Notes under the pieces: generated by a model
Told to the model about the DNA's origin: nothing
What the model saw: only the letters and a program-made list of their open reading frames with translations
Database searches by the model: none
Position numbers and translations under genes: made by a program
Origin: Cardinalis cardinalis
Taxonomy: Eukaryota; Chordata; Aves; Passeriformes; Cardinalidae
Assembly: GCA_014549065.1 (NCBI GenBank)
Contig: JACDOX010000003.1
Coordinates: forward strand, 13,326,877-13,390,876
Length of the DNA stretch: 64,000 nt
Direction: 5' to 3'
In this document: positions 1-10,115 of the stretch, piece after piece
How the letters are laid out: each line of letters starts with the position of its first letter
Position numbering within the stretch: the first letter of the stretch is position 1

Positions 1-1929
1 CTGTTGCAAATGCACAGTCTTTCAAGAATGTAACATTTTTGATGTTTCTCTTAGCAAGGGGCATCTCCTCATCTCAGCAAATCCCAGCGTGGGAGCTCAC
101 ATGACTGATCCTCTCTGCAAAGGGAAGGGCAGAACCACACTAGGAAACAAAAGAGCTTGGGGTTTTCACATAGAAATGCAGTTCCTGATTCCAGTGTGCT
201 CAAAAGGCTGTCCAGGCAGTGGAGGGTGACATGTCCCAGAGCCAGTGTTTTCAGTTGGTGCCTCTCTGCTGGTGGTGCCCGGGTGTGTGTGTGTTCCTGC
301 TTGGCTCCCTTAGCCTCTCACCAATGTCATGTGTGTAGCTCCAGCTAGAAAGTGGGTGGAAATGGAAACAAACATCAGTGGCATAGTGAATCCAGCCAAA
401 GTTAAATACAGTACAGGCACAGACTGCAATTGCTTGACGTTCATCTTACAGCTGGGTTTGCTCACCTCTCTTTTCTGTGGGAACACCAAAGTCAGGTTTC
501 TCCTGAGGGAGCACATGGAGACNTGGGGAGCGGATACATATTAAACAGTGCAACAGTCCCTTCCCCCCGATAATTCTTGGCTTTGGATTTTAGATAGACC
601 ACAAACCCTTAGNTTATTACAAATAATCCTGATCACTCCCGTAATGATACACTACATTATATACTCTCCTAAATTCAATCATTCAATATCTCACTTCCTT
701 CCCTGTAGGCATGTACTATTATATTTTACACATGGCTTCCAGCTGCTTTTCATTGTGGCCTTCAAATCATATTTCAGTACAGTGCGATCTAAGACCAGTC
801 ACTTTATCATTTAAAGTCAACTTCCATCACAGTCATTTTCTTGCAAGTTTTCTCCCAGGGTTGGTGAATTTGTTTTAGAAAGATAAGTTTGTCTGTGAGG
901 AGCAAGTCTACCTGAATAAACCTTCATGAAGCGGCATCTGCCAGAGATACTTTGTTCTGAAATGTTGAAAGGCAGCCATGCCTATCTGTAGAGTTTAAGA
1001 ATTAAATNTCTTGAAGGAATGAAAAGAATAAATCCTCTGGGCATGGAAGGAAATCTGTATCTTCACATTTGATTTGAAAGTAGATGAGAAGTCAGGAAGG
1101 GGAAGGGAAGTCAGCTCCAGATGGTGCTGGCTGTGGAGGAGGAGGCTGCCCCACCTGTGGATGGGGAGCAGTGTGGAAGGGTATGTGGGTTGGAAATGGG
1201 AGTGGAGAAGGGGGGTGTGGGGCGTTTGTGCCATAAAGTGCACCATTCTGAGCCCAGCAGCAGCTTTCCTGGGAAGAGGAAAGCTGAGCAGGGTCATTGT
1301 TGTTATCCCTTATCTCAGANGCCCATCGTGTACGTGGTGCTTTGGGGTAGGTCCAGCCACTCCCGAGGGGTCGCTGGGAAATGCACCCTGTACATGGAGG
1401 ATCAGGGGTGTTTCCTTCTTGGCAGTGCAGAGGCNGAACAGCACTGACCCAAAACCCAAAGAGATGTGGCAGGGTGTGCACAGCAGTGTGTGAAGCTGCT
1501 GGAAATTTTACCTGCAGATGTAGCAGCCTAACAATGACCCAAGATCTGAAAATCTGGAACTCCTGGAATGGTCCATTTCCTCTGTGAGGCTGTGGCATGC
1601 AGAGCCAGACATGAAGTAAGCCAGTCACTCAAACTGGCCAGCATACTCATCAATCAAGTGTAGTTTAAAGCAAATATTTAACATGAAGGTAATTTAGGCT
1701 TCATATTGTACTGTGTGCTTAGCAGTTGATCTGGTTTGCATAGAGTGCTTTCTGTCCTGTCAGAAGGGATTGTAAAACTGACCACAGCCCAGATCTGAAG
1801 GACATCCTGTGCATTTATCCATCCCTCTGTACGTGGCTAAAGTTCTATTGCTGAAAAATGTAGTGTGGCTGAAATCCTTTGTTAATGCTACTGGCAATCT
1901 AGAGGAGACCCCCAGAAGTTAGTAAAATA

Positions 1930-2330
1930 ATGAAATTCATCTGTTATAAGAGCAGATTTGGTTTTTTTCATTACCTACGATAACGGGAGGTGAAATAAAA
2001 CACAACCTTTTTCTAGTATTTTACACTGCTAACACCCAGGTTTTGCATTTTCCCTTTTGGAGAAGGTGGAGAGGTCACTCTGGAAAAGGAAGGGTTAATT
2101 GAAATTATTCTTCCCTCCCGCACTCAGCCTTTTCTTTGGTTGATTGCTTTATAGATGCTGTAGGCATCTCTTCATCTCCTTCAAATTAAACATTTTACTG
2201 CTGCTGATCCCGTATTGTTGGATTTTTTTCATCATTATATTTGATTGGAAGTCTTGTAACATTTTTCAAGCTGGATCATTTCTCATGCTATTTGTCAACT
2301 GAAAAGGGAAAAAAAGCCCCTTTCCAACTC
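1930..2330. promoter_or_regulatory. Candidate conserved non-coding element in the SATB2 intron
   Basis: This block is A+T-rich, has no simple repeat or transposon signature, and carries several homeodomain-type cores (for example the TTAATTGAAATTA stretch near 2094-2106) and a TTGATTG PBX-like site near 2138. This texture is typical of deeply conserved intronic enhancers around developmental transcription factor genes. Conservation cannot be seen from one sequence, so the call is an inference from composition and location. Confidence 0.3.
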
Positions 2331-2944
2331 CAACAAGAATGAACTGAGTAATTCGCACCCTTTCTGGATGTGTTTCTATCTCTGTTAGATGCTACTTGAA
2401 TCCAGCTTCTGATTAGCAATGCTACTTGCAGCGTTCTGTGTGACGCTGTCTCTAAGTTCCCTGGCAGTTTATTTGTGGTGTTAAATCCTTTCGATTTTGG
2501 CTGCTCTGGGCCTTGCTTTGTCAGGGGANAGGGCCAGAAGCCACACAGGGGAGGCTAGGTAGGGTCTGTGTGACAAATTTATGGGGCTTGGTCCCTGGCT
2601 AGAGCCAGCGATCCTGGCTCTGCTGCTTTCAGTGCTCGCTGCTGACGTAGGTACGGATCCCACCCTCATCTGTAACCCTCTGTTTGGAAACGTCAGCCCT
2701 TCTCTTTGAAAGCAATCCATGGACAAAAAAGAATCCTCAAAGAGCAGCTGAGCGATTCCATTCATTGGAACATTATGCTCTTTTATTGCAAGAGATGTAA
2801 TAAAACATAAACCAGANTATCTGTCATTTCCATTTGAGCTCCCCCTTTTCCCCCGCTCCTTGGTTAGCCATTTTTGTGGCATCCTCAGTATTTACAGGCT
2901 TGGGAGGAAAATGTTCACATTGGCACTGAAACAAGTTTGCCGTG

Positions 2945-3345
2945 TTTCTGCCCAGCCTCGGCTCTGACCTGCGGGTGGCAAGTCCTGTGCTGGCACCTGC
3001 TCTCGGCTGTCCATGTGGAGCTGCTCCGTGTTGGGGTGTTCCTGCCGCTGGCCTGGCACGGCTGTGCCCGTGGGGACACCAGGAGGTGCAGCTGTGTCCC
3101 TGCACTGCCGGCCCTCGCTCACCCCCGCTGCTCAGCGAGGCACCGGGACGCGGTGCCGGGTGCTGCCTCCGTGCCCGGGGAGCCGCATCCGCGGGGAGCA
3201 GAGCCCTGGCCGGCTGCAGCCCCGGGCCCGTCACAGCATCCGCGGGGAGCAGAGCCCTGGCCGGCTGCAGCCCCGGGCCCGTCACAGCATCCNCGGNNNG
3301 CNNAGCNCCTCNNCGGTGGGCAGCGCCTGCGGGCTGTGATCTGCT
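2945..3345. other. CpG-rich island inside the last intron
   Basis: About 400 bp of strongly G+C- and CpG-rich DNA stands out sharply from the A+T-rich intron on both sides. It contains the 51-bp tandem repeat at 3185-3320. Open frames run through it in several frames on both strands, as expected where A+T-rich stop codons are rare, so they do not indicate an exon. It could be an intragenic CpG island, a GC-biased recombination site or simply the expanded minisatellite with its flanks. I favour the first two because CpG richness starts well before the repeat. Confidence 0.6.
3185..3320. repeat. 51-bp GC-rich minisatellite, two perfect units plus a decayed third
   Basis: Unit 1 starts at the GCATCC at 3185, unit 2 at 3236 and unit 3 at 3287, a constant period of 51 bp. 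Units 1 and 2 look identical. Unit 3 matches over its first 20 positions except for N bases at 3293, 3297-3299 and 3302-3303, then drifts, with more Ns to 3313. The clustering of Ns in this copy suggests that reads from different units or alleles were merged, so the true copy number may be higher. The period is divisible by three, which explains the repetitive open frames, but nothing else suggests translation. Confidence 0.85.
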
Positions 3346-4509
3346 TCCTAAAAGCTGTGACTGGAGATGGCTGATGTTACAGATTGTTATGGCAGGAACG
3401 TTTGATGGAGGAAGTGAATAAGGGGCTCTTCGGCACAGAGCCTTTTCGTTTATTTGTGTAACAGGCTGATATTCCACAGTGGACTTCCCTCTTGCGGTAA
3501 TAACTTGACTAGTGTAGGATTTTACTGAGGGCTTGGTACATGTGTAAAATTCAGTGTAAGTCCTCAGCACATTTCCATTATCTNTCCTTGTGCTTTTGGG
3601 TTTTTTTTCTTTAGAGAGCTTTAATGTAGGGTTGATTCTCTGGATGTTACAGTTTGCAGCAAAGACATTTTCTTGTTGGATAAAGAGCCAGAATTCCCTC
3701 TTACTTGTGGAAGAAAATAGTTATCCATATTGATTTTGTTAGCTTTGACTGTCAAGCTCTAATAATTATTTCCCTGCATCTGAAGAAACCCCTGGGCAAA
3801 TACAGCCCTCAATCCTGTAGGGGATTTTTTCTGTTAATCTCCCTTGTATAGATTTGGTTTTAAAGAAAGTGTATGGAGCTCCTCTGTGTTTTGAACAATT
3901 CAGAGCAGGTATTTTTTCCCTTGGAATAAGGGCTGCACGAGGCCCTTTCTTAGTCATTTTAAGTGGCTGTTAGGAAGATTAAGAGCTACATATGCTTTCT
4001 TTAAACTTGCCGAAAAGGAGATACTGTGGGTGAAAATCTGTTACAAGTCTGCAAAGTGTGTTTGCCCAGAGGGTGTTTCAGAATGCAGGACTATTATTAT
4101 TTGAAGTCAGAACTCCTCCACTAGTGAAATTACTATAGAGAAAGTAATACAGAGAAATCTCTTCAGGAGACACATTAAAGCCACCTATGTCAAGCAACTG
4201 AATTGACTCTGCTGTCTTTCTTGAGAGAAGGGAAATCTTAACAAATCTCTGCACTTCTATTTTTTTCTTCCATAAAGTAGTTGTGATGGATTTTAATGCA
4301 AAAGCATTATTCGTAAAGTAGCACCTGACAATCCCGCGTGTGCCTAGGCCTTTGTAGTAGTTGAAATCTTGAAGAAATGGTCAAAGTGTGTAGCCTGAAA
4401 AAAATGAGAGGAAACAAGGATGGGCAGAAGAGGAGCAAAGCAGGAGAATGACTTTTCTGGGATGGGACAACTGGCCAATCATCATGACAATGAGACTGTA
4501 ATACCTTTT

Positions 4510-4630
4510 GACTTAATTTTTATTTTGGCTATTTTATATTTTTTATTACTTATATTTTGTATTTCTTACTTAATTTTGGGTTCACATTTATTTTATATCA
4601 TTTGCCTTTTATATTACTTCCTCCTTTCAG
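4510..4630 (+). other. T-rich tract upstream of the terminal exon
   Basis: About 120 bp of strongly T-rich sequence lies 180-300 bp before the exon. It is too far upstream to be the polypyrimidine tract of the mapped acceptor. It could bind U-rich RNA-binding splicing factors or be neutral low-complexity sequence. I see no repeat unit in it. Confidence 0.45.
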
Positions 4631-4787
4631 TCTGTGTTGTGCAGACAGGCGTAGCTGTCTTACAGGTGAGAAGGGCAGTGGAAAATACATATTAATTGTA
4701 CTTTTCTTGACCAGAACAAAGTAGGTCCTGTGTACAGACCTGTACAAGTGCCCGTATGTCAAGCATCGTGGGGGTCAGCATGTGAAG

Positions 4788-4810
4788 TGTGTGTCTGTTT
4801 GATCTTATAG
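4788..4810 (+). promoter_or_regulatory. SATB2: 3' splice site of SATB2 terminal exon
   Basis: A T- and G/T-rich stretch ends in TTATAG, with the AG at 4809-4810 directly before the first codon (GTG, Val) of recognisable SATB2 protein. The reading frame is continuous from the first base, consistent with a phase-0 junction. Upstream in the same frame the sequence does not continue SATB2, which supports the boundary. Confidence 0.85.
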
Positions 4811-5266
4811 GTGCTGCACAGACAGCAGTCCCAGCCTGCCAAGGAGAATTCCCCACCTAGAGAAGAGGCTCCTCCTCCACCTGCTGAGGACAGTTGTGCC
4901 AAAAAGCCAAGATCCCGTACCAAGATCTCNTTGGAAGCTCTAGGTATCCTTCAAAGCTTTATTCACGACGTGGGTCTCTACCCTGATCAGGAAGCCATCC
5001 ACACCCTCTCTGCTCAGCTGGATCTCCCCAAACACACCATCATCAAATTCTTCCAGAACCAGCGCTACCACGTAAAGCACCACGGGAAGCTAAAAGAGCA
5101 CTTGGGAACGGTGGTTGACGTGGCAGAGTACAAGGATGAGGAGCTGCTGACCGAGTCNGAGGAGAACGACAGTGAGGAAGGCTCTGAGGAAATGTACAAA
5201 GTGGAGGCTGAGGAGGAGAATCCCGACAAAAGCAAGGCGGCTCCAGCAGACATCGACCAGAGATAA
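4811..5266 (+). CDS. SATB2: SATB2 terminal coding exon: homeodomain and acidic C-terminus
   Basis: SATB2 is a nuclear matrix-attachment-region-binding protein that organises chromatin and controls craniofacial bone, cortical neuron and osteoblast programmes. This exon encodes the last 151 residues, ending in IDQR followed by TAA (5264-5266). Residues 1-30 are a Pro/Glu-rich linker. Residues about 31-91 form the divergent SATB homeodomain, whose recognition helix reads FFQNQR in place of the usual WFxNRR, with the DNA-contacting Asn kept. Residues about 105-140 are a Glu-rich acidic tail. The ORF-internal X residues at 40 and 116 are TCN codons, so both are Ser whatever the N is. The first codon is Val from the splice junction and is not a start. 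The upstream CUT domains and N-terminal ULD lie on exons outside the window. From memory, the protein is almost identical to mammalian SATB2, differing mainly in the Pro-rich linker and near the end. SATB1 is excluded by the linker and tail sequence. No frameshift or internal stop is seen. Confidence 0.97.
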   Translation: MLHRQQSQPAKENSPPREEAPPPPAEDSCAKKPRSRTKIXLEALGILQSFIHDVGLYPDQEAIHTLSAQLDLPKHTIIKFFQNQRYHVKHHGKLKEHLGTVVDVAEYKDEELLTEXEENDSEEGSEEMYKVEAEEENPDKSKAAPADIDQR

Positions 5267-5590
5267 TGTGAGATAGGAGTGCAGAAAGCAATACATTGAT
5301 CCAAGGATTTTCTGGTTTTATTTTTGATTTTTTTTTTCCTCGTTTTCCTTTTTGTTTGTTTGTTTCCGTTGTGCACGATCCATGTGCAAACCGAATGAAT
5401 TCAGCATTGCCCGATCAGACACCGCCTTGACACAGACACTCGAGTGTTACACTTGCTACATCTGACTGAAGCAATCGTTGTAGTCACATAGGATTATGCC
5501 TTCATCAATCTTGCACTTACGAAAGGGACAGCTAGCAAGTAAATGGGAAGAAAAAGTCCTATGAAATCAGTGAAGGGAAATTTACAACTT

Positions 5591-5636
5591 TGTGTGTGTA
5601 TATATATATTTACATAATATATATATATATATATAT
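5591..5636. repeat. (TG)n(TA)n compound microsatellite in the 3' UTR
   Basis: Four TG units pass into five TA units (5591-5609). After a short TTTACATA interruption, a further run of about ten AT units follows (5617-5636). It lies about 325 bp after the SATB2 stop codon, so length variants would alter the mRNA. Confidence 0.9.
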
Positions 5637-5676
5637 TAAATTGCATGGGACGGAACTTTACAACCTGAAAGTATAG

Positions 5677-5684
5677 ACTGTGAA
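5677..5684 (+). promoter_or_regulatory. miR-27 8-mer seed match
   Basis: ACTGTGAA is the complement of the miR-27 seed with the favoured A opposite position 1. It lies about 410 nt after the stop codon. The miR-23a/27a/24-2 cluster is reported to repress SATB2 during osteoblast differentiation, which makes a chance 8-mer more credible as a site. Accessibility and conservation were not checked. Confidence 0.5.
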
Positions 5685-6305
5685 ATGAGTTCTTTAAAGA
5701 TGAGACTTGTTTATGTTTTAAAACCACTTCACAATGAGTTGCTTTGGCTTTTTGATAAACTGCCGCCTGCTCTCAGGGTGTGGTGACTATTTTTGAATTC
5801 CTATTTATTTTCTATGTTTATCCCTGATTTTTTTTTTCATTATTATATGGCTTCCTATCTGGCAACTTGATGGGTAATTTTTGAGGTATTTAAAGACATA
5901 AATCAACACTGCCAAAAAAAGAAAAGAGGAAAAAAAAGAGAGAAAATAGAAAAACAAATCAGGGCACCTTAAAAAGAAAACTAGTAAGTTAAAAGTACTT
6001 TGAACACAATGCACACTTAAAAGGATACAGCATGTTCCACTCTCCAGATAGTCCTTTCTGTAGTGAACAGATGAGTTTTCATGGGNTTCAGAATGACTAA
6101 AGCAGAAATGCAGTGCATAGAGACTTGTCCATTAACGAGGTCTTTATAGAAAGAGAAAAAAAGATAAATGTGTTAAGATTTGATGTNTGGAATTCATACT
6201 ATCAGCCACATTTTACCGTGGATTTTATTTACCTGTTCTCTGTTTCAGATCTTAAAATTTATAAGCTTCCTTCTTGTTGTTGCTTTTTGTTTATACTGAA
6301 GTGAA

Positions 6306-6347
6306 ACACACACACACACACACACACACACGCACGCACGCACACAT
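6306..6347. repeat. (CA)n microsatellite with CG-bearing end
   Basis: About 13 uninterrupted AC/CA units (6306-6331) are followed by three CGCA-type units and a short CACACATA end. It lies inside the SATB2 3' UTR, directly before the CpG-rich patch. Confidence 0.92.
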
Positions 6348-6379
6348 ATGTAAAGTTACATTGTGACACAAAATGCCAC

Positions 6380-6610
6380 AGTCCCGAGAACCCTGGCCAG
6401 GCACGTCGCTGACAGCCCGAGGGTTTGCGTTGCTGCCTTCCCGCTCGCCCTCCTCGCAGCCTCCCCGTGTTCCTGTTGTAGCTGGGCTTCCTCGTGTCCG
6501 CGTTCCGTGCCAGTGCCATGAAGTGTTTTCAGCCGCAGGTCCCAGCCCGCCCGGGCCGAGGCTCCGCAGCGCCCAGGTAGCAGCTACAGAGCAGAGCCTG
6601 TCCCGACTGA
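6380..6610 (+). other. CpG-rich patch within the SATB2 3' UTR
   Basis: About 230 bp with many CpG dinucleotides and C-rich runs interrupt an otherwise A+T-rich UTR, right after the (CA)n tract. Its open frames (for example 6373-6633 on +) match no known protein. It may be a lineage-specific GC-rich expansion or a small CpG island near the end of the gene. Confidence 0.5.
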
Positions 6611-7432
6611 CTCTTGGATGGCCTGAGCACTAAAGCTGCAGTCTGCCATAGCATCCACCCGCTCTGAGGCACCCTGTCGAGAGAGACGCCAAGTAGCATT
6701 TACTTTTCACTTCGTGCAATGATTTCCGAGACAAAGACCTCACCTTGCAGCTGGATTGATTTCAGACGCCTGTAAACTGCAGCCATAACGGTACCAACAA
6801 GGCTTCTGGCTTTTTTCTTCCTTTTTTCACATGGGCTTTTCATGTAATCTTGACAAAGACCTCATGCAATATCACTTTGAAAGTTACTTTCTGTTTACTA
6901 CACCAGGCAATGTAATATAACTGTTAATACTATTTATATATTTGAAAGGTATAAAAGGTAGGAGTTAAAAACGAAAAACAAACCTCTACGTGTAGATATT
7001 TACTCAGAACAGACAATATACAGGGAGAAGACGTTGCAATACAAGCTAATTCTAGCTGCTCAGTAACCTCTGGAGTTTTTATGAGATTTTTTCAGAGCTA
7101 ATGTTTGAAACATGAGTATCTCTGCATAAATTTCATATACCTTTGCAAAATTATGGTGGGTTGCTTACTTAATGCCCCTTTTGCTCTTCATCCTTTAGTT
7201 CTGTAGTATGCTGCAGCTTTAATCAGAATTTCGATGGTTGCTGCTTTATGTTTCTCTCAGAGCTACGCTTTCAAAACTGTCTTCTTATCCTGTAGCTGAA
7301 ATCACTCCATACATTCAAAAGGAAACTGAATTTTGCCAAGCTATGTAAGTTGTTCATCTGATGATGGCATCGACATTTGGTATCTTTTACACTTCAACCA
7401 AAAATTTTATTAGGTATTTTTTCAATGCTGAG

Positions 7433-7439
7433 TCTTGCC
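7433..7439 (+). promoter_or_regulatory. miR-31 7-mer seed match (site 1)
   Basis: TCTTGCC pairs with positions 2-8 of miR-31, and the following T also pairs with position 1. It lies 77 nt before a second match. miR-31 is a reported repressor of SATB2 in bone and stromal cells. Confidence 0.55.
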
Positions 7440-7509
7440 TTTTTATTTTTAATTTCACTGCCAATTTTGCAGTGGTTCTAAGTGAATCTGTGGGCATTTT
7501 AGCCTGTGG

Positions 7510-7517
7510 TCTTGCCA
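7510..7517 (+). promoter_or_regulatory. miR-31 8-mer seed match (site 2)
   Basis: TCTTGCCA is a full 8-mer match for miR-31. Together with site 1 it forms a pair in the distal UTR. Both sites lie upstream of every poly(A) signal found, so all predicted isoforms would carry them. Confidence 0.6.
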
Positions 7518-7643
7518 GAACTTTGCGAATTACAATGCATATATGTCTATTTATTCAATATCCATCATATAATATCTATTTGGAGAAAGAAACTTTTCTT
7601 GTAGTGCCTCTTAACAAAGCACAATTTTCCGCCTTTTTTGTGA

Positions 7644-7656
7644 AATAAAAAATAAA
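7644..7656 (+). terminator. Proximal poly(A) signal cluster
   Basis: Two AATAAA hexamers (7644-7649 and 7651-7656) are followed by an A run and then a T/G-rich TGTTTTATTG stretch that could act as a downstream element. Alternatively the A run is a neutral tract, and the distal pair is the main site. Confidence 0.5.
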
Positions 7657-7690
7657 AAAAAAACAAATTGTGTTTTATTGCGGTATCAAC

Positions 7691-7698
7691 AATGTGAA
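7691..7698 (+). promoter_or_regulatory. miR-23 8-mer seed match
   Basis: AATGTGAA is a full 8-mer match for miR-23. It lies between the proximal and distal poly(A) signals, so only the longer mRNA would carry it. miR-23a is a cluster partner of miR-27a, whose match is at 5677-5684. Confidence 0.5.
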
Positions 7699-7824
7699 TA
7701 AGGATTAACATATTGTAAATGTTCATTTTTCCATGTAAATCAACTTTATCTTCGTTATCACTAAGTGATAATTAATTTTTAACTTATGTGCATTGTTAGG
7801 CTGTTAGAATTTTTTGGTTGTTGA

Positions 7825-7844
7825 AATAAAACGCATTCAATAAA
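7825..7844 (+). terminator. SATB2: Distal SATB2 poly(A) signals
   Basis: Two canonical AATAAA hexamers lie 14 bp apart (7825-7830 and 7839-7844). Cleavage would fall near 7857-7865, and a T-rich element follows at about 7879-7890. This is the strongest candidate end of the gene. Beyond it no SATB2 feature is seen. Confidence 0.75.
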
Positions 7845-10039
7845 TATGACTTAATTTGTCAAGTAATTTACTGGGCCTTTTTTCTTTTCTCCTGAGTTCA
7901 AGTGGAACAAGGTCTGCAAGATGGAGGGGGCNTATTTTTGCCTGTTGAAAAAAGCTTTGATCAATATTATTGAGTCTTGAAAACCTGCACAAGTCCCCTG
8001 GAGCTGGCACAGGTTACAAATGTGTATGACCAGGACTAACCTGCTGTGTCAGTGGCTCTCTGTGCACTCTTAGGTGCCTGCACTGGGTGTTTCTGGTGGG
8101 GTCAGAAGGAGGGTGGGGGTGCCTTCAGCCTGTCGGAGAACATACTCAAAACACACACTTAAAGATCCACTCCCAGTCTGCTGTCTTCTTCCACTGGTAG
8201 ATTTTTTTCTGTTTGTAATTAAAAAGCCACAAATGACTGCGTGTCAGGAAACTTTTGGAGCACACATGTCCATGGTTAATGGACATAATAAAAGGCTTTA
8301 TTATATTTATAGCAGGGCATCCTACTGAGTGCGTAGAGGAATGCCGGAAGGATTGATGTATCTGAAAAATGTGTGAAATGTTTTTGGGGAGAATACAGAT
8401 AAATGGAAAAAATTGCTCAAAATTCTTAAGCTAACAAAGTGGTAAGTATCTGGATTCAATCCTAGCAGACAAATCATATACTGCACATCAGACTTGAGTT
8501 GTCTAGGAATTGAGGTAGAGCAATTTTTAAAAGCATTTATTATTTTTTCTATAGTTCCAGTATACTAGTTCTTNCCTTTTTGGTGGCTTATTTATATCCT
8601 GTATAAAATATCTGTGTGCTCTCTTGAGAAAAAAATAAGGGGGGGTTCAGGAGTAACCACATCTTTGTGTACCCAGCCACCTGCGTGCCACTTGTATTTA
8701 ATCTGAGACCAGATAAAACCAAGCATCTTTCTGTGTGCTCAGGGAATGTCTAGGCACCTGAAGCTGTGCACAGCAGCCTTTGTGGGGTGCTGTTCTCTGG
8801 GGTGCACAACTGCTGTCCCTGCACTCGCCCCTGAGGGCTCCTGGGCTGCCTGTGCCCTTCCCATGGGAAGCACTCAGCTGGCACAGCCAGATCTGGTGCC
8901 TGGCTCTGCTGCCTCTGCTCTGAACTCTGGGCAGTCTTTTGCTGGTAGGTGGCCCAAGGCTGGGGCTCTGCTGGCCTTCACGGGCATGGGAGGTGACAGA
9001 GGGCACAAACTGGCCTTGAAAACTGCAGGTGCTCCTGCAGGTGCTGTGAAGGTGCTGATGGTGTTGGATTGGGTGTCTNTCCTTTCTGCCTGCCAGCAGG
9101 ACAAGAAACTAAAGGAGAAGCAGCACTCACTTCACTGGGAGAGAATTTTATGCATGAGCCCTGTGTGTGTGTGTGTAGCTAAATAATATTTAGAGAAAGA
9201 CACACTCATACACAAATATTTTAATTGGGGGGAAAAATCCTATAAACATATGGGTTCTTCTTCCAAACCGTAAAAAAACCAAACAAACTAATAGCTGCTA
9301 TAGCAGAAATACTTCTATTAATGCTTCTATTTCTCTATACTTTACATGCTGCTTCTCCTATTTGTTGTTCATGTTTTAGTCATCCAGACATATGTATTTC
9401 CAATTTCAAACCTGTGTCAGTGAAAAATAAACATAGTAAGATTCGTTTAAAATGTTTTAAGATGATGAACATACTGACGAGTGTCTCAAGTTCATTGTTG
9501 CTTAGATAGAAGTATCCACTCAATCTCTTTCCACTTACTTAATTACCAATTATTTGCTCTAGACTAAATGGATTAAAATCTCTCAATGATGAAATTTTGT
9601 TTCTATCCTGAACCTGTTAAACATAGAGGGATAAAAGCTGGATACATTTGACAGCAAGCAAATGGCATCTTAAAATCATAAACGAATCATTACAAAAAAA
9701 ATCTCCACTTACAATATAAAGTGCAGTGATTAATTAAAGATGCAGTTTTAACTTATTTATAGCCATTAAAAAAACATACTGGTTTTAACACAAAATAACA
9801 CAAGCCAAGTCATCCAAGGGAGAGACACTGGCAGCCTGAGACTTGGGGAGCAGGCAATGTGACAAAGCCAACAGGGAACAGCAAATGCAGGCCACCCTTG
9901 AAACCTTTGGGAGAGTTCACAGAAGCAAGGATGGAAAGAGGTGGCTCTGGCATCCCTGCCAAGACCCCCTTGTTTGTCGCTCACATACAGACAGTGCAGG
10001 AGTGTGAGAGCCCCATCTCTGGGATCCAGGAACCTGTGT

Positions 10040-10115
10040 GCTCCCTCCTTGGTGGCGGTGCGGGCGGTGGGGAGCTTGCCCGCAGCAGAGCGTGCTCGGC
10101 GTGAGTCAGCCCTAC
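10040..10115. other. Small CpG-rich patch
   Basis: About 75 bp of GGTGGCGGTGCGGGCGG-type sequence with several CpGs lies in otherwise moderate-GC DNA. It is too small to call a CpG island and may be part of the general scatter of avian GC-rich patches. Confidence 0.35.

Larger units (their letters stand above)
1..4810 (+). other. SATB2: SATB2 last intron (3' part)
   Basis: This is the intron sequence upstream of the terminal SATB2 exon; its 5' end lies outside the window. I see no exon in it: the open frames here (the longest about 178 codons, on the minus strand at 1092-1628) overlap frames on the other strand, cross N bases and resemble no family I know. It contains an A+T-rich block that may be conserved (about 1930-2330), a CpG-rich minisatellite segment (about 2945-3345) and a T-rich tract at about 4510-4630. 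The rest, including 1-1929, 2331-2940 and 3346-4500, shows nothing specific. The call rests on the splice acceptor at 4809-4810 and the identity of the exon. Confidence 0.85.
5267..7860 (+). other. SATB2: SATB2 3' UTR
   Basis: The region from the stop codon to the distal poly(A) signal pair is mostly A+T-rich and non-coding, and fits the multi-kilobase 3' UTR known for SATB2. It carries two dinucleotide tracts, a CpG-rich patch at about 6380-6610, AU-rich ATTTA-type elements and four microRNA seed matches listed separately. The end is placed 15-20 nt after the AATAAA at 7839-7844. A shorter isoform could end after the AATAAA cluster at 7644-7656. The boundary is inferred from signals and not from transcripts. 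Confidence 0.8.

Noticed and set aside
1092..1628. 178-codon minus-strand frame in the SATB2 intron, overlapping plus-strand frames
   Set aside because: Open in several frames because of G+C-rich composition. It has Ns and no known protein pattern.
3080..3110. Possible CTCF site in the intronic CpG-rich block
   Set aside because: Only part of the core motif matches, with key positions wrong.
2874..3421. Repetitive open frame over the minisatellite
   Set aside because: A 51-bp unit keeps any frame open, so repetition in the translation is a by-product of the DNA repeat.
4420..4695. Hydrophobic open frame just upstream of the SATB2 exon
   Set aside because: Its membrane-like residues come from the T-rich intron tract. 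It does not continue SATB2 and ends before the splice acceptor.
9162..9176. Short TG run
   Set aside because: Only about seven units; too short to list as a repeat feature.
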